From assembly GCF_900143095.1 (NCBI RefSeq), contig NZ_FRDA01000005.1, forward strand, positions 353,889 to 417,888: a stretch of DNA of 64,000 bases. The letters run 5' to 3'. Within the stretch, counting starts at the first letter, position 1; each line of letters starts with the position of its first letter. Source of the stretch: Pseudomonas asturiensis (lineage in GTDB: Bacteria; Pseudomonadota; Gammaproteobacteria; Pseudomonadales; Pseudomonadaceae). The translations under genes were made by a program, and so were the position numbers. Of the stretch, positions 1 to 8,765 are shown piece after piece. A model generated the notes under the pieces. It was not told the DNA's origin. It did not search any database and saw nothing but the letters and a program-made list of their open reading frames with translations.

Positions 1-303
1 GTGGGCGTCATCTTCATCCTGATTCTGGTGTTTGGCGTACTGCGTCCGGTGTTGAACAACATCACCACCGGCAAGAGCCGTGAGCTGGCCGGTTTCGGCG
101 GCGATGCAGAGCTGGGTGGCATGGGCGGTCTGGATGGCGAATTGTCCAACGACCGTGTCAGCCTGGGTGGTCCGCAGAGCATTTTGTTGCCTAGCCCGAC
201 CGAGGGTTATGACGCGCAGTTGAACGCAATCAAGAGTCTGGTGGCCGAAGATCCGGGTCGTGTGGCCCAGGTCGTGAAAGAGTGGATTAACACTGATGAA
301 TGA
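1..303 (+). CDS. fliF: Flagellar MS-ring protein FliF, C-terminal end (partial)
   Basis: The window opens inside this gene; only the last 100 residues are present. A hydrophobic segment (about residues 2-18 of the fragment) is the second membrane span of FliF, followed by an acidic cytoplasmic tail ending in a short helix (AQVVKEWIN), which in FliF is the part that docks onto FliG. FliF forms the inner-membrane MS ring on which the switch and export apparatus are built. The stop codon overlaps the start of fliG by 8 bases, so the two are translationally coupled. Identification rests on the tail sequence and the gene order. Confidence 0.93.
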   Translation: MGVIFILILVFGVLRPVLNNITTGKSRELAGFGGDAELGGMGGLDGELSNDRVSLGGPQSILLPSPTEGYDAQLNAIKSLVAEDPGRVAQVVKEWINTDE

Positions 304-1312
304 TCGAGCCCTCGTAGCCAAACTCAGCAAGGTCGAGAAGGCAGCCGTGCTGCTGCTTTCTCTGGGTGAAACCGATGCGGCGCAGGTACTGCGTCACATG
401 GGCCCCAAGGAAGTACAGAAAGTGGGCGTGGCCATGGCTCAGATGCGCAACGTGCATCGCGAGCAGGTCGAAGAAGTGATGAGCGAATTCGTCGACATCG
501 TTGGCGACCAGACCAGTCTGGGCGTCGGTTCCGATGGCTACATTCGCAAAATGCTGACTCAGGCACTGGGCGAAGACAAGGCCAACGGCCTGATCGACCG
601 CATCCTGCTGGGTGGCAATACCAGCGGCCTGGACAGCCTCAAGTGGATGGAGCCGCGTGCGGTTGCCGATGTGATCCGCTTCGAGCACCCACAGATCCAG
701 GCCATCGTGGTGGCGTATCTGGATGCTGACCAGGCGGGTGAGGTGCTCGGGCACTTTGACCATAAGGTGCGTCTGGACATCATCCTGCGCGTCTCGTCGC
801 TGAACACCGTGCAGCCCGCAGCACTTAAAGAACTCAACCAGATTCTCGAGAAGCAGTTCTCCGGTAACGCCAACACGTCGCGTACGACCCTGGGTGGTAT
901 CAAGCGTGCGGCCGACATCATGAACTTCCTCGACAGCTCCATCGAAGGCGCACTCATGGACTCGATCCGCGAGGTCGACGAAGACCTCTCCGTGCAGATC
1001 GAAGACCTCATGTTTGTCTTCAACAACCTCTCCGACGTGGACGATCGCGGTATCCAGGCGCTGTTGCGCGAAGTGTCTTCGGACGTTCTGGTGCTGGCGC
1101 TCAAGGGTTCGGACGAGGCGATCAAGGAAAAAATCTTCAAGAACATGTCCAAGCGAGCCGCAGAACTGTTGCGCGACGACCTGGAAGCCAAGGGTCCGGT
1201 GCGCGTCAGCGATGTGGAAACTGCCCAGAAAGAAATCCTCACCATTGCGCGTCGCATGGCCGAAGCCGGCGAGATTGTGCTCGGTGGCAAGGGTGGCGAG
1301 GAAATGATCTAA
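296..1312 (+). CDS. fliG: Flagellar motor switch protein FliG
   Basis: 338 residues, the usual FliG length. FliG is the rotor subunit that takes torque from the stators: its N-domain binds FliF, its middle domain binds FliM, and its C-terminal domain carries the charged torque helix. The N-terminal stretch KAAVLLLSLGETDAAQVLRH, the middle MEPRAVADVIRFEHPQ (the EHPQ motif region that contacts FliM) and the C-terminal charged helix (about 280-320) are all visible. It overlaps the end of fliF and is followed by fliH after 15 bases. Nothing unusual was noted. Confidence 0.98.
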   Translation: MNDRALVAKLSKVEKAAVLLLSLGETDAAQVLRHMGPKEVQKVGVAMAQMRNVHREQVEEVMSEFVDIVGDQTSLGVGSDGYIRKMLTQALGEDKANGLIDRILLGGNTSGLDSLKWMEPRAVADVIRFEHPQIQAIVVAYLDADQAGEVLGHFDHKVRLDIILRVSSLNTVQPAALKELNQILEKQFSGNANTSRTTLGGIKRAADIMNFLDSSIEGALMDSIREVDEDLSVQIEDLMFVFNNLSDVDDRGIQALLREVSSDVLVLALKGSDEAIKEKIFKNMSKRAAELLRDDLEAKGPVRVSDVETAQKEILTIARRMAEAGEIVLGGKGGEEMI

Positions 1313-1327
1313 GGATTCAGCCGACTC

Positions 1328-2158
1328 ATGTCCAGTTCCAATAAAGAATCGGCCAGCGACCTCATTCGGGCCAAGGACGTCAGCGGTCTCGATCTCTGGG
1401 CATTGCCCAGCTTCGACCCGCATGTAGAGCCTGAGCCTGAGCCCGAACCTGAAGCGGTTGACGAACCGGCCGAGATGGAAGAAGTGCCGCTGGATGAAGT
1501 CCAGCCGCTGACCCTGGAAGAGCTGGAAAGCATTCGCCAGGAAGCCTGGAACGAGGGTTTCGCCACGGGTGAAAAAGAGGGCTTCCACAGCACTCAGCTC
1601 AAGGTCAGGCAGGAAGCGGAAGTGGCATTGGCAGGCAAGATCGGCAGCCTTGAAAAGCTGATGGTCAGCCTGCTCGATCCGATTGCCGAGCAGGATACCC
1701 AGATTGAAAAAGCGGTCATTCACCTGGTCGAGCACATCGCTCGCCAGGTGATTCAGCGTGAGCTGTCGACCGATTCGGCGCAGATCGCCCATGTATTGCG
1801 CGACGCCCTGAAGCTGCTGCCGATGGGTGCCAACAATCTGCGCATTTTTATCAACCCTCAGGATTTTGCGCTGGTCAAAGCCATGCGCGAGCGTCATGAG
1901 GAGGCTTGGAAGATCGTCGAGGACGAAGCGCTGTTGCCGGGCGGCTGCCGGATTGAAACCGAGCACAGCCGTATCGATGCCAGTGTCGAAACCCGGATTG
2001 CCCTGGCGATTTCGAAAATGCACGATCAATTGCATGAGCAGGTGACGCATCCTGCTGCGCCTGATGTCAGTGTCGAGCTGGATATCGCGCCGGTTGAGGC
2101 GTCAAAGCCGGCTCCTACAACAGCTGCGCCTGACGTGGACAACCTCGATGCGCCTTGA
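1328..2158 (+). CDS. fliH: Flagellar export stator/ATPase regulator FliH
   Basis: 276 residues. FliH is the peripheral stalk that binds the export ATPase FliI and tethers it to the export gate and C-ring. The N-terminal third is acidic and low complexity, with an EPEPEPE run near residues 36-44; the middle (about 80-180) is charged helix of the FliH coiled-coil type; the C-terminal part resembles the V-ATPase E-subunit-like domain. The last 11 bases overlap the fliI start at 2148. The sequence is less conserved than its neighbours, as is normal for FliH, so the call leans partly on position. Confidence 0.95.
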   Translation: MSSSNKESASDLIRAKDVSGLDLWALPSFDPHVEPEPEPEPEAVDEPAEMEEVPLDEVQPLTLEELESIRQEAWNEGFATGEKEGFHSTQLKVRQEAEVALAGKIGSLEKLMVSLLDPIAEQDTQIEKAVIHLVEHIARQVIQRELSTDSAQIAHVLRDALKLLPMGANNLRIFINPQDFALVKAMRERHEEAWKIVEDEALLPGGCRIETEHSRIDASVETRIALAISKMHDQLHEQVTHPAAPDVSVELDIAPVEASKPAPTTAAPDVDNLDAP

Positions 2159-3506
2159 TCGCACGAGTTTCGGCAAACGGCTCGGTTCGTATGCCGATTC
2201 CATCAGCCTGCCGGTACAGCCAGTCGTGGAGGGGCGACTGCTGCGCATGGTCGGCCTGACGCTCGAAGCCGAAGGCTTGCGTGCTGCCATGGGCAGTCGC
2301 TGTGTCGTGATCAACGACGACAGCCATCATCCGGTCGAAGTCGAGGCCGAAGTGATGGGGTTTTCCGGTGGCAAGGTATTCCTGATGCCGGTTGGCAGTG
2401 TCGCAGGCATTGCGCCAGGCGCGCGCGTGGTGCCGCTGGCCGATACCGGGCGATTGCCGATGGGCATGAGCATGCTGGGTCGCGTACTGGACGGTGCGGG
2501 CCGCCCGCTGGATGGGCGTCCGCCGATCAAGGCCGAAGACTGGGTACCGATGGATGGCCCGACCATCAACCCGCTCAAGCGCAATCCCATCAGTCAGCCA
2601 CTGGATGTCGGTATTCGTTGCATCAACGGTTTGTTGACGGTCGGCCGCGGCCAGCGTCTGGGGCTGTTCGCCGGTACGGGCGTTGGCAAGAGCGTGCTGC
2701 TGGGCATGATGACGCGCTTTACCGAGGCGGACATCATCGTGGTGGGCTTGATCGGTGAGCGGGGTCGTGAGGTGAAGGAGTTCATCGAGCATATTCTTGG
2801 CGAGGAAGGCCTCAAACGCTCTGTGGTTGTGGCATCGCCAGCCGACGACGCTCCGCTCATGCGTCTGCGTGCGGCGATGTACTGCACGCGCATCGCTGAA
2901 TATTTTCGTGATCAGGGCAAGAACGTCCTGTTGCTGATGGATTCCCTGACCCGTTTTGCCCAGGCCCAGCGTGAAATCGCGCTGGCCATTGGTGAACCGC
3001 CTGCCACCAAAGGCTATCCGCCTTCGGTATTTGCCCGTTTGCCCAAACTGGTGGAGCGCGCCGGTAATGCTGAAGCGGGCGGCGGCTCGATCACCGCGTT
3101 CTATACCGTACTGTCAGAAGGCGATGATCAGCAGGACCCGATTGCCGACTCTGCGCGTGGCGTGCTCGATGGTCATATCGTGCTGTCGCGGCGACTGGCC
3201 GAGGAGGGGCATTACCCGGCTATCGATATCGAAGCGTCCATCAGTCGGGTCATGCCTGCGGTGGTGACGGCCGAGCACATGGCGCGGGCGCAGCACTTCA
3301 AGCAACTGTGGTCACGTTATCAACAGGCTCGGGATCTGATCAGTGTGGGCGCTTATGTCGCCGGCGGTGATCGCGAGACGGACATGGCCATTGCCTTGCA
3401 GCCGATGCTGGTGCGCTATCAGCGTCAGGGTCTGCACGATAACGAAAGCATGCAGGCCAGTGGCGAGGCGCTGGCTGCGGTGTTCGGCCCGGCTCCGGGC
3501 GGCTGA
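2148..3506 (+). CDS. fliI: Flagellum-specific ATP synthase FliI
   Basis: 452 residues from the ATG at 2148; the protein then begins [12 protein letters not shown] like other Pseudomonas FliI, whereas the open frame reaching back to 2064 only adds sequence overlapping fliH. This is the F1-beta-like ATPase that energises substrate unfolding for the flagellar type III export gate. The P-loop [11 protein letters not shown] lies near residue 178, the Walker B region [16 protein letters not shown] near 263, and the conserved [18 protein letters not shown] after it. It overlaps fliH by 11 bases and precedes fliJ by 6. Confidence 0.98.
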   Translation: MRLDRTSFGKRLGSYADSISLPVQPVVEGRLLRMVGLTLEAEGLRAAMGSRCVVINDDSHHPVEVEAEVMGFSGGKVFLMPVGSVAGIAPGARVVPLADTGRLPMGMSMLGRVLDGAGRPLDGRPPIKAEDWVPMDGPTINPLKRNPISQPLDVGIRCINGLLTVGRGQRLGLFAGTGVGKSVLLGMMTRFTEADIIVVGLIGERGREVKEFIEHILGEEGLKRSVVVASPADDAPLMRLRAAMYCTRIAEYFRDQGKNVLLLMDSLTRFAQAQREIALAIGEPPATKGYPPSVFARLPKLVERAGNAEAGGGSITAFYTVLSEGDDQQDPIADSARGVLDGHIVLSRRLAEEGHYPAIDIEASISRVMPAVVTAEHMARAQHFKQLWSRYQQARDLISVGAYVAGGDRETDMAIALQPMLVRYQRQGLHDNESMQASGEALAAVFGPAPGG

Positions 3507-3512
3507 TAGACC

Positions 3513-3962
3513 ATGGCGCAGAGTCGAGCGGCGCGTCTGGCGCCTGTGGTCGAGATGGCGGAAGCCGCCGAACGTTCGGCGGCGCAGCGTCTCGGGCATT
3601 TCCAGGGGCAGGTCAATCTGGCCAACAACAAGCTGCAGGAGCTGGACCAGTTTCGCCACGATTATCAGCAGCAATGGCTGCAGCGCGGCAGTGCGGGCGT
3701 CTCCGGTCAATGGTTGCTGGGTTATCAGCGCTTTCTCAGTCAGCTCGACGTTGCGGTTGCCCAGCAGCACAAGAGTCTGGAATGGCACAAGGTCAACCTG
3801 GAAAAGGCCCGTGGTTCATGGCAGGAGGCCTACGCGCGCGTTGAAGGCCTGCGCAAACTGGTCCAGCGCTACATCGACGAGGCGCGCAAGCTTGAAGACA
3901 AGCGCGAGCAGAAGTTGCTGGACGAATTATCCCAGCGTTTGCCTAGACACGAACAATACTGA
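3513..3962 (+). CDS. fliJ: Flagellar export chaperone FliJ
   Basis: 149 residues, almost wholly charged and alpha-helical, as expected of FliJ, a two-helix coiled coil inserted in the centre of the FliI hexamer that also recycles export chaperones. The N-terminus (AARLAPVVEMAEAAERSAAQ) and the basic/acidic C-terminal helix (EARKLEDKREQKLLDELSQR) match the family pattern. Position directly after fliI supports it. The next gene starts 60 bases downstream. Confidence 0.94.
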   Translation: MAQSRAARLAPVVEMAEAAERSAAQRLGHFQGQVNLANNKLQELDQFRHDYQQQWLQRGSAGVSGQWLLGYQRFLSQLDVAVAQQHKSLEWHKVNLEKARGSWQEAYARVEGLRKLVQRYIDEARKLEDKREQKLLDELSQRLPRHEQY

Positions 3963-4022
3963 CTGTCGCCGACTGGTCTACGCTCTTCAGTGTCTCGGCG
4001 ATGAAACATTTCAGGAATCCCT

Positions 4023-4325
4023 ATGACAGTCACTTCCGAGCTTTCCCCGGACAGGCGGCAACTGACCCTCTACATTGCGGGGCGTTTTGATTTCGCCACG
4101 CATCAGGCCTTTCGCAGTGCCTACGAGGGACAATCCGCAGACCTCAGCTATGTCGTCGACCTTCGCGACACTCACTATCTGGACAGCTCGGCGCTGGGCA
4201 TGCTGCTGTTGCTGCGCGACCATGCCGGTGGCGACAGGGCGAAGGTGCGGCTCATCAACTGCACGGCCGATGTGTTCAAGATTCTGACGATCTCCAATTT
4301 CTCCAAGCTCTTTCAGTTGAGCTGA
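4023..4325 (+). CDS. hsbA: STAS-domain anti-anti-sigma factor (HsbA-like)
   Basis: 100 residues forming a single STAS domain. The motif LDSSALGMLLLL (residues about 56-67) contains the serine that is phosphorylated in this family. In P. aeruginosa HsbA binds the anti-sigma factor FlgM or the diguanylate cyclase HsbD, depending on phosphorylation, and so links flagella with c-di-GMP and biofilm formation. It sits between fliJ and the HsbR gene, three bases apart from the latter. The name is by similarity and by the hsbA-hsbR-hptB gene set. In P. aeruginosa the set is located elsewhere, near flgM. Confidence 0.85.
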   Translation: MTVTSELSPDRRQLTLYIAGRFDFATHQAFRSAYEGQSADLSYVVDLRDTHYLDSSALGMLLLLRDHAGGDRAKVRLINCTADVFKILTISNFSKLFQLS

Positions 4326-4328
4326 CGT

Positions 4329-6026
4329 TTGCAGTCTCCGTCGAAAGGCCTGTGCATTCTGATTGCCGACGACAGCGCCAGTGACCGCTTGCTGCTGTCG
4401 ACCATTGTCGGTCGTCAGGGCCACAGAGTGCTGAGTGCGGCCAATGGGCTGGAGGCTATCGCCATCTTCAATGTCGAGCGTCCGCACCTGATTCTGATGG
4501 ACGCGATGATGCCGCTCATGGACGGGTTCGAGGCCGCACGGCGGATCAAGGCCATGGCGGGCGAGTCGCTGGTGCCGATCATCTTCCTCACGTCCCTGAC
4601 CGAAAGCGAAGCACTGGCGCGTTGTCTGGATGCCGGTGGCGACGATTTTCTGTCCAAGCCCTACAACCCATCCGTACTGGCCGCCAAGATCAATGCCATG
4701 AACCGGCTCCGGATACTGCAGGCTACTGTTCTGCAGCAGCGGGATCTGATTGCCACTCACCATGAGTACCTGCTCAACGAGCAGCGTGTCGCCAAGGCGG
4801 TGTTCGATCAGGTGGCGCATTCGGGGTGTCTGGGGGCGTCCAACATTCGCTATCTGCAATCGCCTTATGCGCTCTTTAACGGTGACCTGATGCTGGCGGC
4901 CTACACACCTGCCGGGCAGATGCACGTCCTGTTGGGCGACTTCACGGGGCATGGGCTGCCCGCTGCGGTGGGTGCGATGCCGTTGGCTGAGGTGTTTTAC
5001 GGCATGACTGCGAAGGGCTTCGGGCTGGTCGAAATCCTTCGTGAAATGAATGCCAAGCTCAAGCGCATTCTGCCGATCGACATGTTCTGCTGCGCGACCT
5101 TGCTGTGCGTCAATTCCGAACAGCGACAGGTAGAGGTCTGGAGTGGCGGCTTGCCGGACGGCTACCTGTTGCGCGGGGTTGAGGGCGATGCAGTGCCGCT
5201 GGTTTCCCGGCACTTGCCTCTGGGCGTGTTGAGTGTGGAGGCCTTCGAGGTGCGCACCGACGTCTATCCCGTGACCCCTGGTGACCGGATATTTCTGCTT
5301 TCCGATGGTGTGCTCGATACCAGTGACAGTCGCGATCAGCGATTCGGCGTGCAGCGACTCCATGATGTGTTGGCGGCCAACCATCAGCCATCGCTGCTCA
5401 TTCAGGAAATTCTTCAGGCGCTGAATGATTTTGGCGGCAAGGCCCGCGACGACGTCAGCCTGCTGGAAATCACTATCATCGACGAGGCACAGGGGCCGCT
5501 GCCCAGCCCCACCTATTCCGACAGCGGTGCGTCGAGTCCTCTGGACTGGTCTGCCAGTTTCGAATTCCGGGCCTCGACGCTCAGGCGTTTCAATCCGGTG
5601 CCTTATCTCCTGCAATTGCTGCTTGAAGTACACGGCCTGCGTAATCAGGGCGGCGCGTTGCATGCGGTCATGGGCGAGCTGTACAGCAACGCCCTGGAGC
5701 ATGGTGTGCTAGGGTTGGACTCGGCGCTCAAACAGGATGCCTCGGGTTTTGCTCGCTACTATGAGTTGCGTGCCGAGCGTCTGAGCAGGCTGCAGGCGGG
5801 GTTCATTCGCGTGAACCTGCAGATCGAGCCGGCAGGGCGTGGCGGTCTCCTGACGCTGAGTGTCGAAGACAGTGGCAACGGGTTTGATGCGCAGCAGGTG
5901 GTGGGGCATGTTCCTGTCGACGACGGCCTGTATGGTCGGGGTATCAGACTTGTGTGTGAATTGAGCCGAGAGGCCAGATGGTCCACGGACGGCAGGATCG
6001 CCTGCGTGGAATTTTCCTGGGAGTGA
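4329..6026 (+). CDS. hsbR: HsbR-type response regulator with PP2C phosphatase and kinase-like domains
   Basis: 565 residues from a TTG start at 4329, three bases after hsbA. Domain order: receiver (about 8-125, with phospho-acceptor Asp in LILMDAMMPLMDGFEA), linker helix, SpoIIE/PP2C-type phosphatase (about 170-390, with GDFTGHGLPAA and LLSDGVLDTSDSR metal-site motifs), then a HATPase_c-like anti-sigma kinase domain (about 420-565, GELYSNALEHG N-box). In P. aeruginosa the protein dephosphorylates or phosphorylates HsbA according to signals relayed from HptB. The tail matches the serine-kinase half of this architecture. TTG is the only in-frame start close to the receiver domain. Confidence 0.9.
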   Translation: MQSPSKGLCILIADDSASDRLLLSTIVGRQGHRVLSAANGLEAIAIFNVERPHLILMDAMMPLMDGFEAARRIKAMAGESLVPIIFLTSLTESEALARCLDAGGDDFLSKPYNPSVLAAKINAMNRLRILQATVLQQRDLIATHHEYLLNEQRVAKAVFDQVAHSGCLGASNIRYLQSPYALFNGDLMLAAYTPAGQMHVLLGDFTGHGLPAAVGAMPLAEVFYGMTAKGFGLVEILREMNAKLKRILPIDMFCCATLLCVNSEQRQVEVWSGGLPDGYLLRGVEGDAVPLVSRHLPLGVLSVEAFEVRTDVYPVTPGDRIFLLSDGVLDTSDSRDQRFGVQRLHDVLAANHQPSLLIQEILQALNDFGGKARDDVSLLEITIIDEAQGPLPSPTYSDSGASSPLDWSASFEFRASTLRRFNPVPYLLQLLLEVHGLRNQGGALHAVMGELYSNALEHGVLGLDSALKQDASGFARYYELRAERLSRLQAGFIRVNLQIEPAGRGGLLTLSVEDSGNGFDAQQVVGHVPVDDGLYGRGIRLVCELSREARWSTDGRIACVEFSWE

Positions 6027-6069
6027 GTGGCATAATCGCGCCCTTAAGTCTTGATCAAGGAGTGAGCAA

Positions 6070-6426
6070 GTGTCGGTTCATCTGGATTACAGCGTGCTGA
6101 GCGCTTTGCAGGAAGTCATGGAGGATGAATATCCGACATTGCTGGATGTGTTTCTGAAGGACTCCGAGCAGCGCCTTTCGCATCTGCGCATGGCACTGGA
6201 GCCTCAGGGCCTGGATCTTGAAACGCTGAGTCTGACGGCTCACAGCTTCAAGGGTAGCAGCAGCAATATGGGTGCCTTGCACCTTTCCGAGCTCTGCCGT
6301 CAGCTGGAAGAGCGTGCCCGGCAGCAGGAGACCGCAGGGCTCGAAGAACTGATCGGCAAGATCGACAGCGAGTACGTCACCATCCGCCGACTGTTCGCCG
6401 CAGAACGCCAGTTGTTCGTCGGCTGA
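6070..6426 (+). CDS. hptB: Histidine phosphotransfer protein HptB-like
   Basis: 118 residues from a GTG at 6070 with the purine-rich AAGGAGTGAG just upstream. It is a single HPt domain: the phosphorylated His lies in TAHSFKGSSSNMGA (about residue 58), the hallmark HxxKGxxxxxG pattern. HptB receives phosphate from several hybrid kinases (in P. aeruginosa these include PA1611, ErcS', SagS and RetS) and passes it to HsbR. Gene order hsbA-hsbR-hptB supports the assignment. The next gene, fliK, has its own sigma-54 promoter, so this gene probably ends the upstream transcription unit. Confidence 0.88.
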   Translation: MSVHLDYSVLSALQEVMEDEYPTLLDVFLKDSEQRLSHLRMALEPQGLDLETLSLTAHSFKGSSSNMGALHLSELCRQLEERARQQETAGLEELIGKIDSEYVTIRRLFAAERQLFVG

Positions 6427-6464
6427 CGAGGTATCTGCCCCTCGCTGAAACGCAGTCTGCGTGT

Positions 6465-6480
6465 TGGCCCGACTCTTGCA
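6465..6480 (+). promoter_or_regulatory. Sigma-54 (-24/-12) promoter of fliK
   Basis: TGGCCCGACTCTTGCA matches the RpoN consensus TGGCACG-N4-TTGCA at nearly every position, with the GG and GC dinucleotides correctly 10 bases apart. Predicted transcription start is near 6492, 27 bases before the fliK ATG. In P. aeruginosa fliK is also RpoN-dependent. Confidence 0.82.
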
Positions 6481-6518
6481 ATCCTGTTCGGTAACCAGCT
6501 GCTCATGCGGAGACCGAA

Positions 6519-7931
6519 ATGCCCCTCGCCACCAACGCGCTTCTTCAGGCCACTGCCACCTCGACCGCCCGGTCTGGTGCGGCCAGCAATGCGATCAAAC
6601 CTGCGGACAGCAGCAAGGACGAGGCCGCGAGCTTCTCTAACGTGTATGCCAAGCAGGCAAAGGACGCGGCTTCGGCACGCGACGACGCCCCTGTTAAATC
6701 GACCCGTGACAAGCCAGGTCCGGATAAGGACAAGGTAGCGGCTGGCAAGGACAACGCCTCCACCGACTCCTCGTCTGCCGCCGACGCGTCAACCGTTGCC
6801 GATAGCGGCAATGGTTTGCCTGCGCAGGCTACTGCTGTCGATGCTGACAAGGCAGACGCTGATGCCGCGCAGGCGGATGCCCAGGCGTCCGAAGAGGCCA
6901 CGCTGGTTGTAACCGATCCTGTGCTGGACCCGGCGCTGCAAGCGCTGGTAGCACAGACACCGACGCTGCCGTTGCAATCCGCTGCCGCCAAGCCGGTCAG
7001 TCCCGATCCCAAGACGGCCTCTGCAACCCAGCTGATTGCCGGCACCACGGCAACCTTGCCTGCCGCACCGGCAGCAGCGGAAGAAGCGTTCAATCCCGAC
7101 GCCGATCCGCTGGATGGTTTGGAGGCGGTGCAGCTCGCTCTGGAAAACGCCGGTGCCCGAACTCACCTGGCCAGCCAGAATGCTCAAGCCGCCAGCAAAG
7201 CGACGCCTTCCAACGCAGAAGCGGATCCCTCACAGAATATCGCCAATAACCTGTCGGCATTGAGCGAGCAGCTTCCCTCCGAAGGCAGCAGCACCGAAAG
7301 CAGCGACAAGTCCTTCAGCGGCCTGATTGGTGAGGGCCTCAAAGATGTCAAAGCTGCAGCGGGCGATACCCGTGTCGACAACTTCGCCGACCGCCTGGCC
7401 GCCTTGAGCCAGGCCGCGCAACCCGCCAGGGTCGCAGCCGCGCCTGCGTCCACACCGTTGATGAGCCAGCCACTGGCGATGCACCAGAGCGGCTGGACCG
7501 AAGGCGTGGTGGATCGCGTCATGTACCTGTCGAGTCAAAACCTGAAATCGGCCGAGATCAAGCTTGAGCCGGCCGAGTTGGGCCGCTTGGACATCCGCGT
7601 CAGCATGGCGCCGGACCAGCAGACTCAGGTCACGTTCATGAGCGCACACCTGGGCGTTCGTGAAGCGCTTGAGAACCAGATGTCACGTCTGCGCGAGTCA
7701 TTCAACCAGCAGGGCCTCGGTCAGGTTGATGTGAACGTCTCCGATCAATCCCAACAGCAGGCTCAGCAGCAGGCGCAGGAACAGGCCAGCAGGGCTCAGC
7801 GTGGCGGGCGCAGTGGAGGAATGGGCTCGGGTGATGGTTCCGATGACGGCGGTATCGCCGACGCTGCCGTTGCTGTCAGCCAGCCGGCGGCGCGAGTGAT
7901 TGGCACCAGCGAGATCGATTACTACGCTTGA
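6519..7931 (+). CDS. fliK: Flagellar hook-length control protein FliK
   Basis: 470 residues. FliK is a secreted molecular ruler that measures the hook and triggers the switch of the export gate (through FlhB) from hook to filament substrates. The N-terminal two thirds is Ala/Asp/Ser-rich and low complexity, as in FliK; the conserved C-terminal domain (about 325-420) contains SAEIKLEPAELGRLDIRVSM, the core of the Flg_hook family, followed by a Gln-rich stretch near residue 410-425. The start is the ATG at 6519 preceded by GGAGACCGAA. Confidence 0.96.
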   Translation: MPLATNALLQATATSTARSGAASNAIKPADSSKDEAASFSNVYAKQAKDAASARDDAPVKSTRDKPGPDKDKVAAGKDNASTDSSSAADASTVADSGNGLPAQATAVDADKADADAAQADAQASEEATLVVTDPVLDPALQALVAQTPTLPLQSAAAKPVSPDPKTASATQLIAGTTATLPAAPAAAEEAFNPDADPLDGLEAVQLALENAGARTHLASQNAQAASKATPSNAEADPSQNIANNLSALSEQLPSEGSSTESSDKSFSGLIGEGLKDVKAAAGDTRVDNFADRLAALSQAAQPARVAAAPASTPLMSQPLAMHQSGWTEGVVDRVMYLSSQNLKSAEIKLEPAELGRLDIRVSMAPDQQTQVTFMSAHLGVREALENQMSRLRESFNQQGLGQVDVNVSDQSQQQAQQQAQEQASRAQRGGRSGGMGSGDGSDDGGIADAAVAVSQPAARVIGTSEIDYYA

Positions 7932-8255
7932 CCGTGTCCTGGTCTTCGCAGCAAACAGGGCGCCTTGGGCGCGCATCAGACGGCGATGAGCAATGACTCG
8001 GTATGGCGGATAAGACCGCGTCGCGCTCGTCGTCGGATTGCCGCCATGATCCGGCGCGCGCTCGCCCATACAACCGGGTTTCTTCACTCGCTCGTGTGCG
8101 GACTCATCAGAAATGCCGTTGTGCATCGGGCGGGGTGATCAAGCGGCTGGTAACTGTTTGTGTCCAATACGCCCCCTCCGATACAACTCTGGCATAACAC
8201 TTGCTCTTCCCCTGTCACGTATTGAAGACTCCTTGAATAGTGACGGATTATTGGC
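7932..8255 (+). other. Intergenic region fliK-fliL
   Basis: 324 bases without a convincing gene. It ends fliK and contains the sigma-54 promoter of the fliL operon near its right end. No clear U-tailed terminator was found between the two genes. Confidence 0.7.
8190..8205 (+). promoter_or_regulatory. Sigma-54 (-24/-12) promoter of the fliL operon
   Basis: TGGCATAACACTTGCT fits the RpoN pattern TGGCAY-N5-TTGCW. The predicted start is near 8217, about 40 bases before the fliL ATG. In other pseudomonads the fliLMNOPQR-flhB operon is a FleQ/RpoN class II target. Confidence 0.83.
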
Positions 8256-8756
8256 ATGGCGAAGAGCGAAGAAGTTAAAGACCCCGCTTCCAAAGGCAAA
8301 CTCAAGCTCATTATCGTCGCGGTTGTGGCGCTGCTGCTCGCTGTTGGCCTGTCGGTGGGTGCTACGTGGTTCATCATGCACAAGGGCGAAACCAAGCCCG
8401 ACCCCGCAGCGGCTGCTGCGGCTGCCAACGTCAAGCCAGTGGCGGTTTACGAACCGTTGACTCCTGCTTTCGTCGTCAACTTCAACGCCAATGGCCGTCA
8501 ACGCTACATGCAGGTCAGCATCACCATGCTGGGCCGCAATGCAGCCGACATGGAGGCCTTGAAGGTGCACATGCCGGTGATCCGCAACAACCTGGTCATG
8601 CTGTTTGCCGCCATCCCTTTCGAATCGCTCGCCTCGCCAATCGGCCAGGAAATGCTGCGTCAGAAGGCGACCGCCAGTATTCAGGAAGTGGCACAGAAAG
8701 AACTCGGCAAGACTGTGATCGAACAGCTGCTCTTCACTAACTTCGTATTGCAGTAG
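8256..8756 (+). CDS. fliL: Flagellar basal body-associated protein FliL
   Basis: 166 residues. A short charged N-terminus is followed by one membrane span (about residues 16-37, KLKLIIVAVVALLLAVGLSV) and a periplasmic stomatin-like domain. FliL forms a ring around the stator units and supports torque under load. The C-terminus (FTNFVLQ) is typical. It opens the fliLMNOPQR-flhB operon, with fliM 9 bases downstream. Confidence 0.96.
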   Translation: MAKSEEVKDPASKGKLKLIIVAVVALLLAVGLSVGATWFIMHKGETKPDPAAAAAAANVKPVAVYEPLTPAFVVNFNANGRQRYMQVSITMLGRNAADMEALKVHMPVIRNNLVMLFAAIPFESLASPIGQEMLRQKATASIQEVAQKELGKTVIEQLLFTNFVLQ

Positions 8757-8765
8757 GACCCTGAC

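Noticed and set aside
287..2050. 587-residue open frame on the minus strand across fliG and fliH
   Set aside because: It is the antisense of well-recognised genes in GC-rich DNA; its composition (His/Gln/Arg-rich) is typical of shadow frames and no family is recognised.
4011..5702. 563-residue minus-strand open frame across hsbA and hsbR
   Set aside because: Antisense shadow of HsbA and HsbR, whose domains are clear on the + strand.
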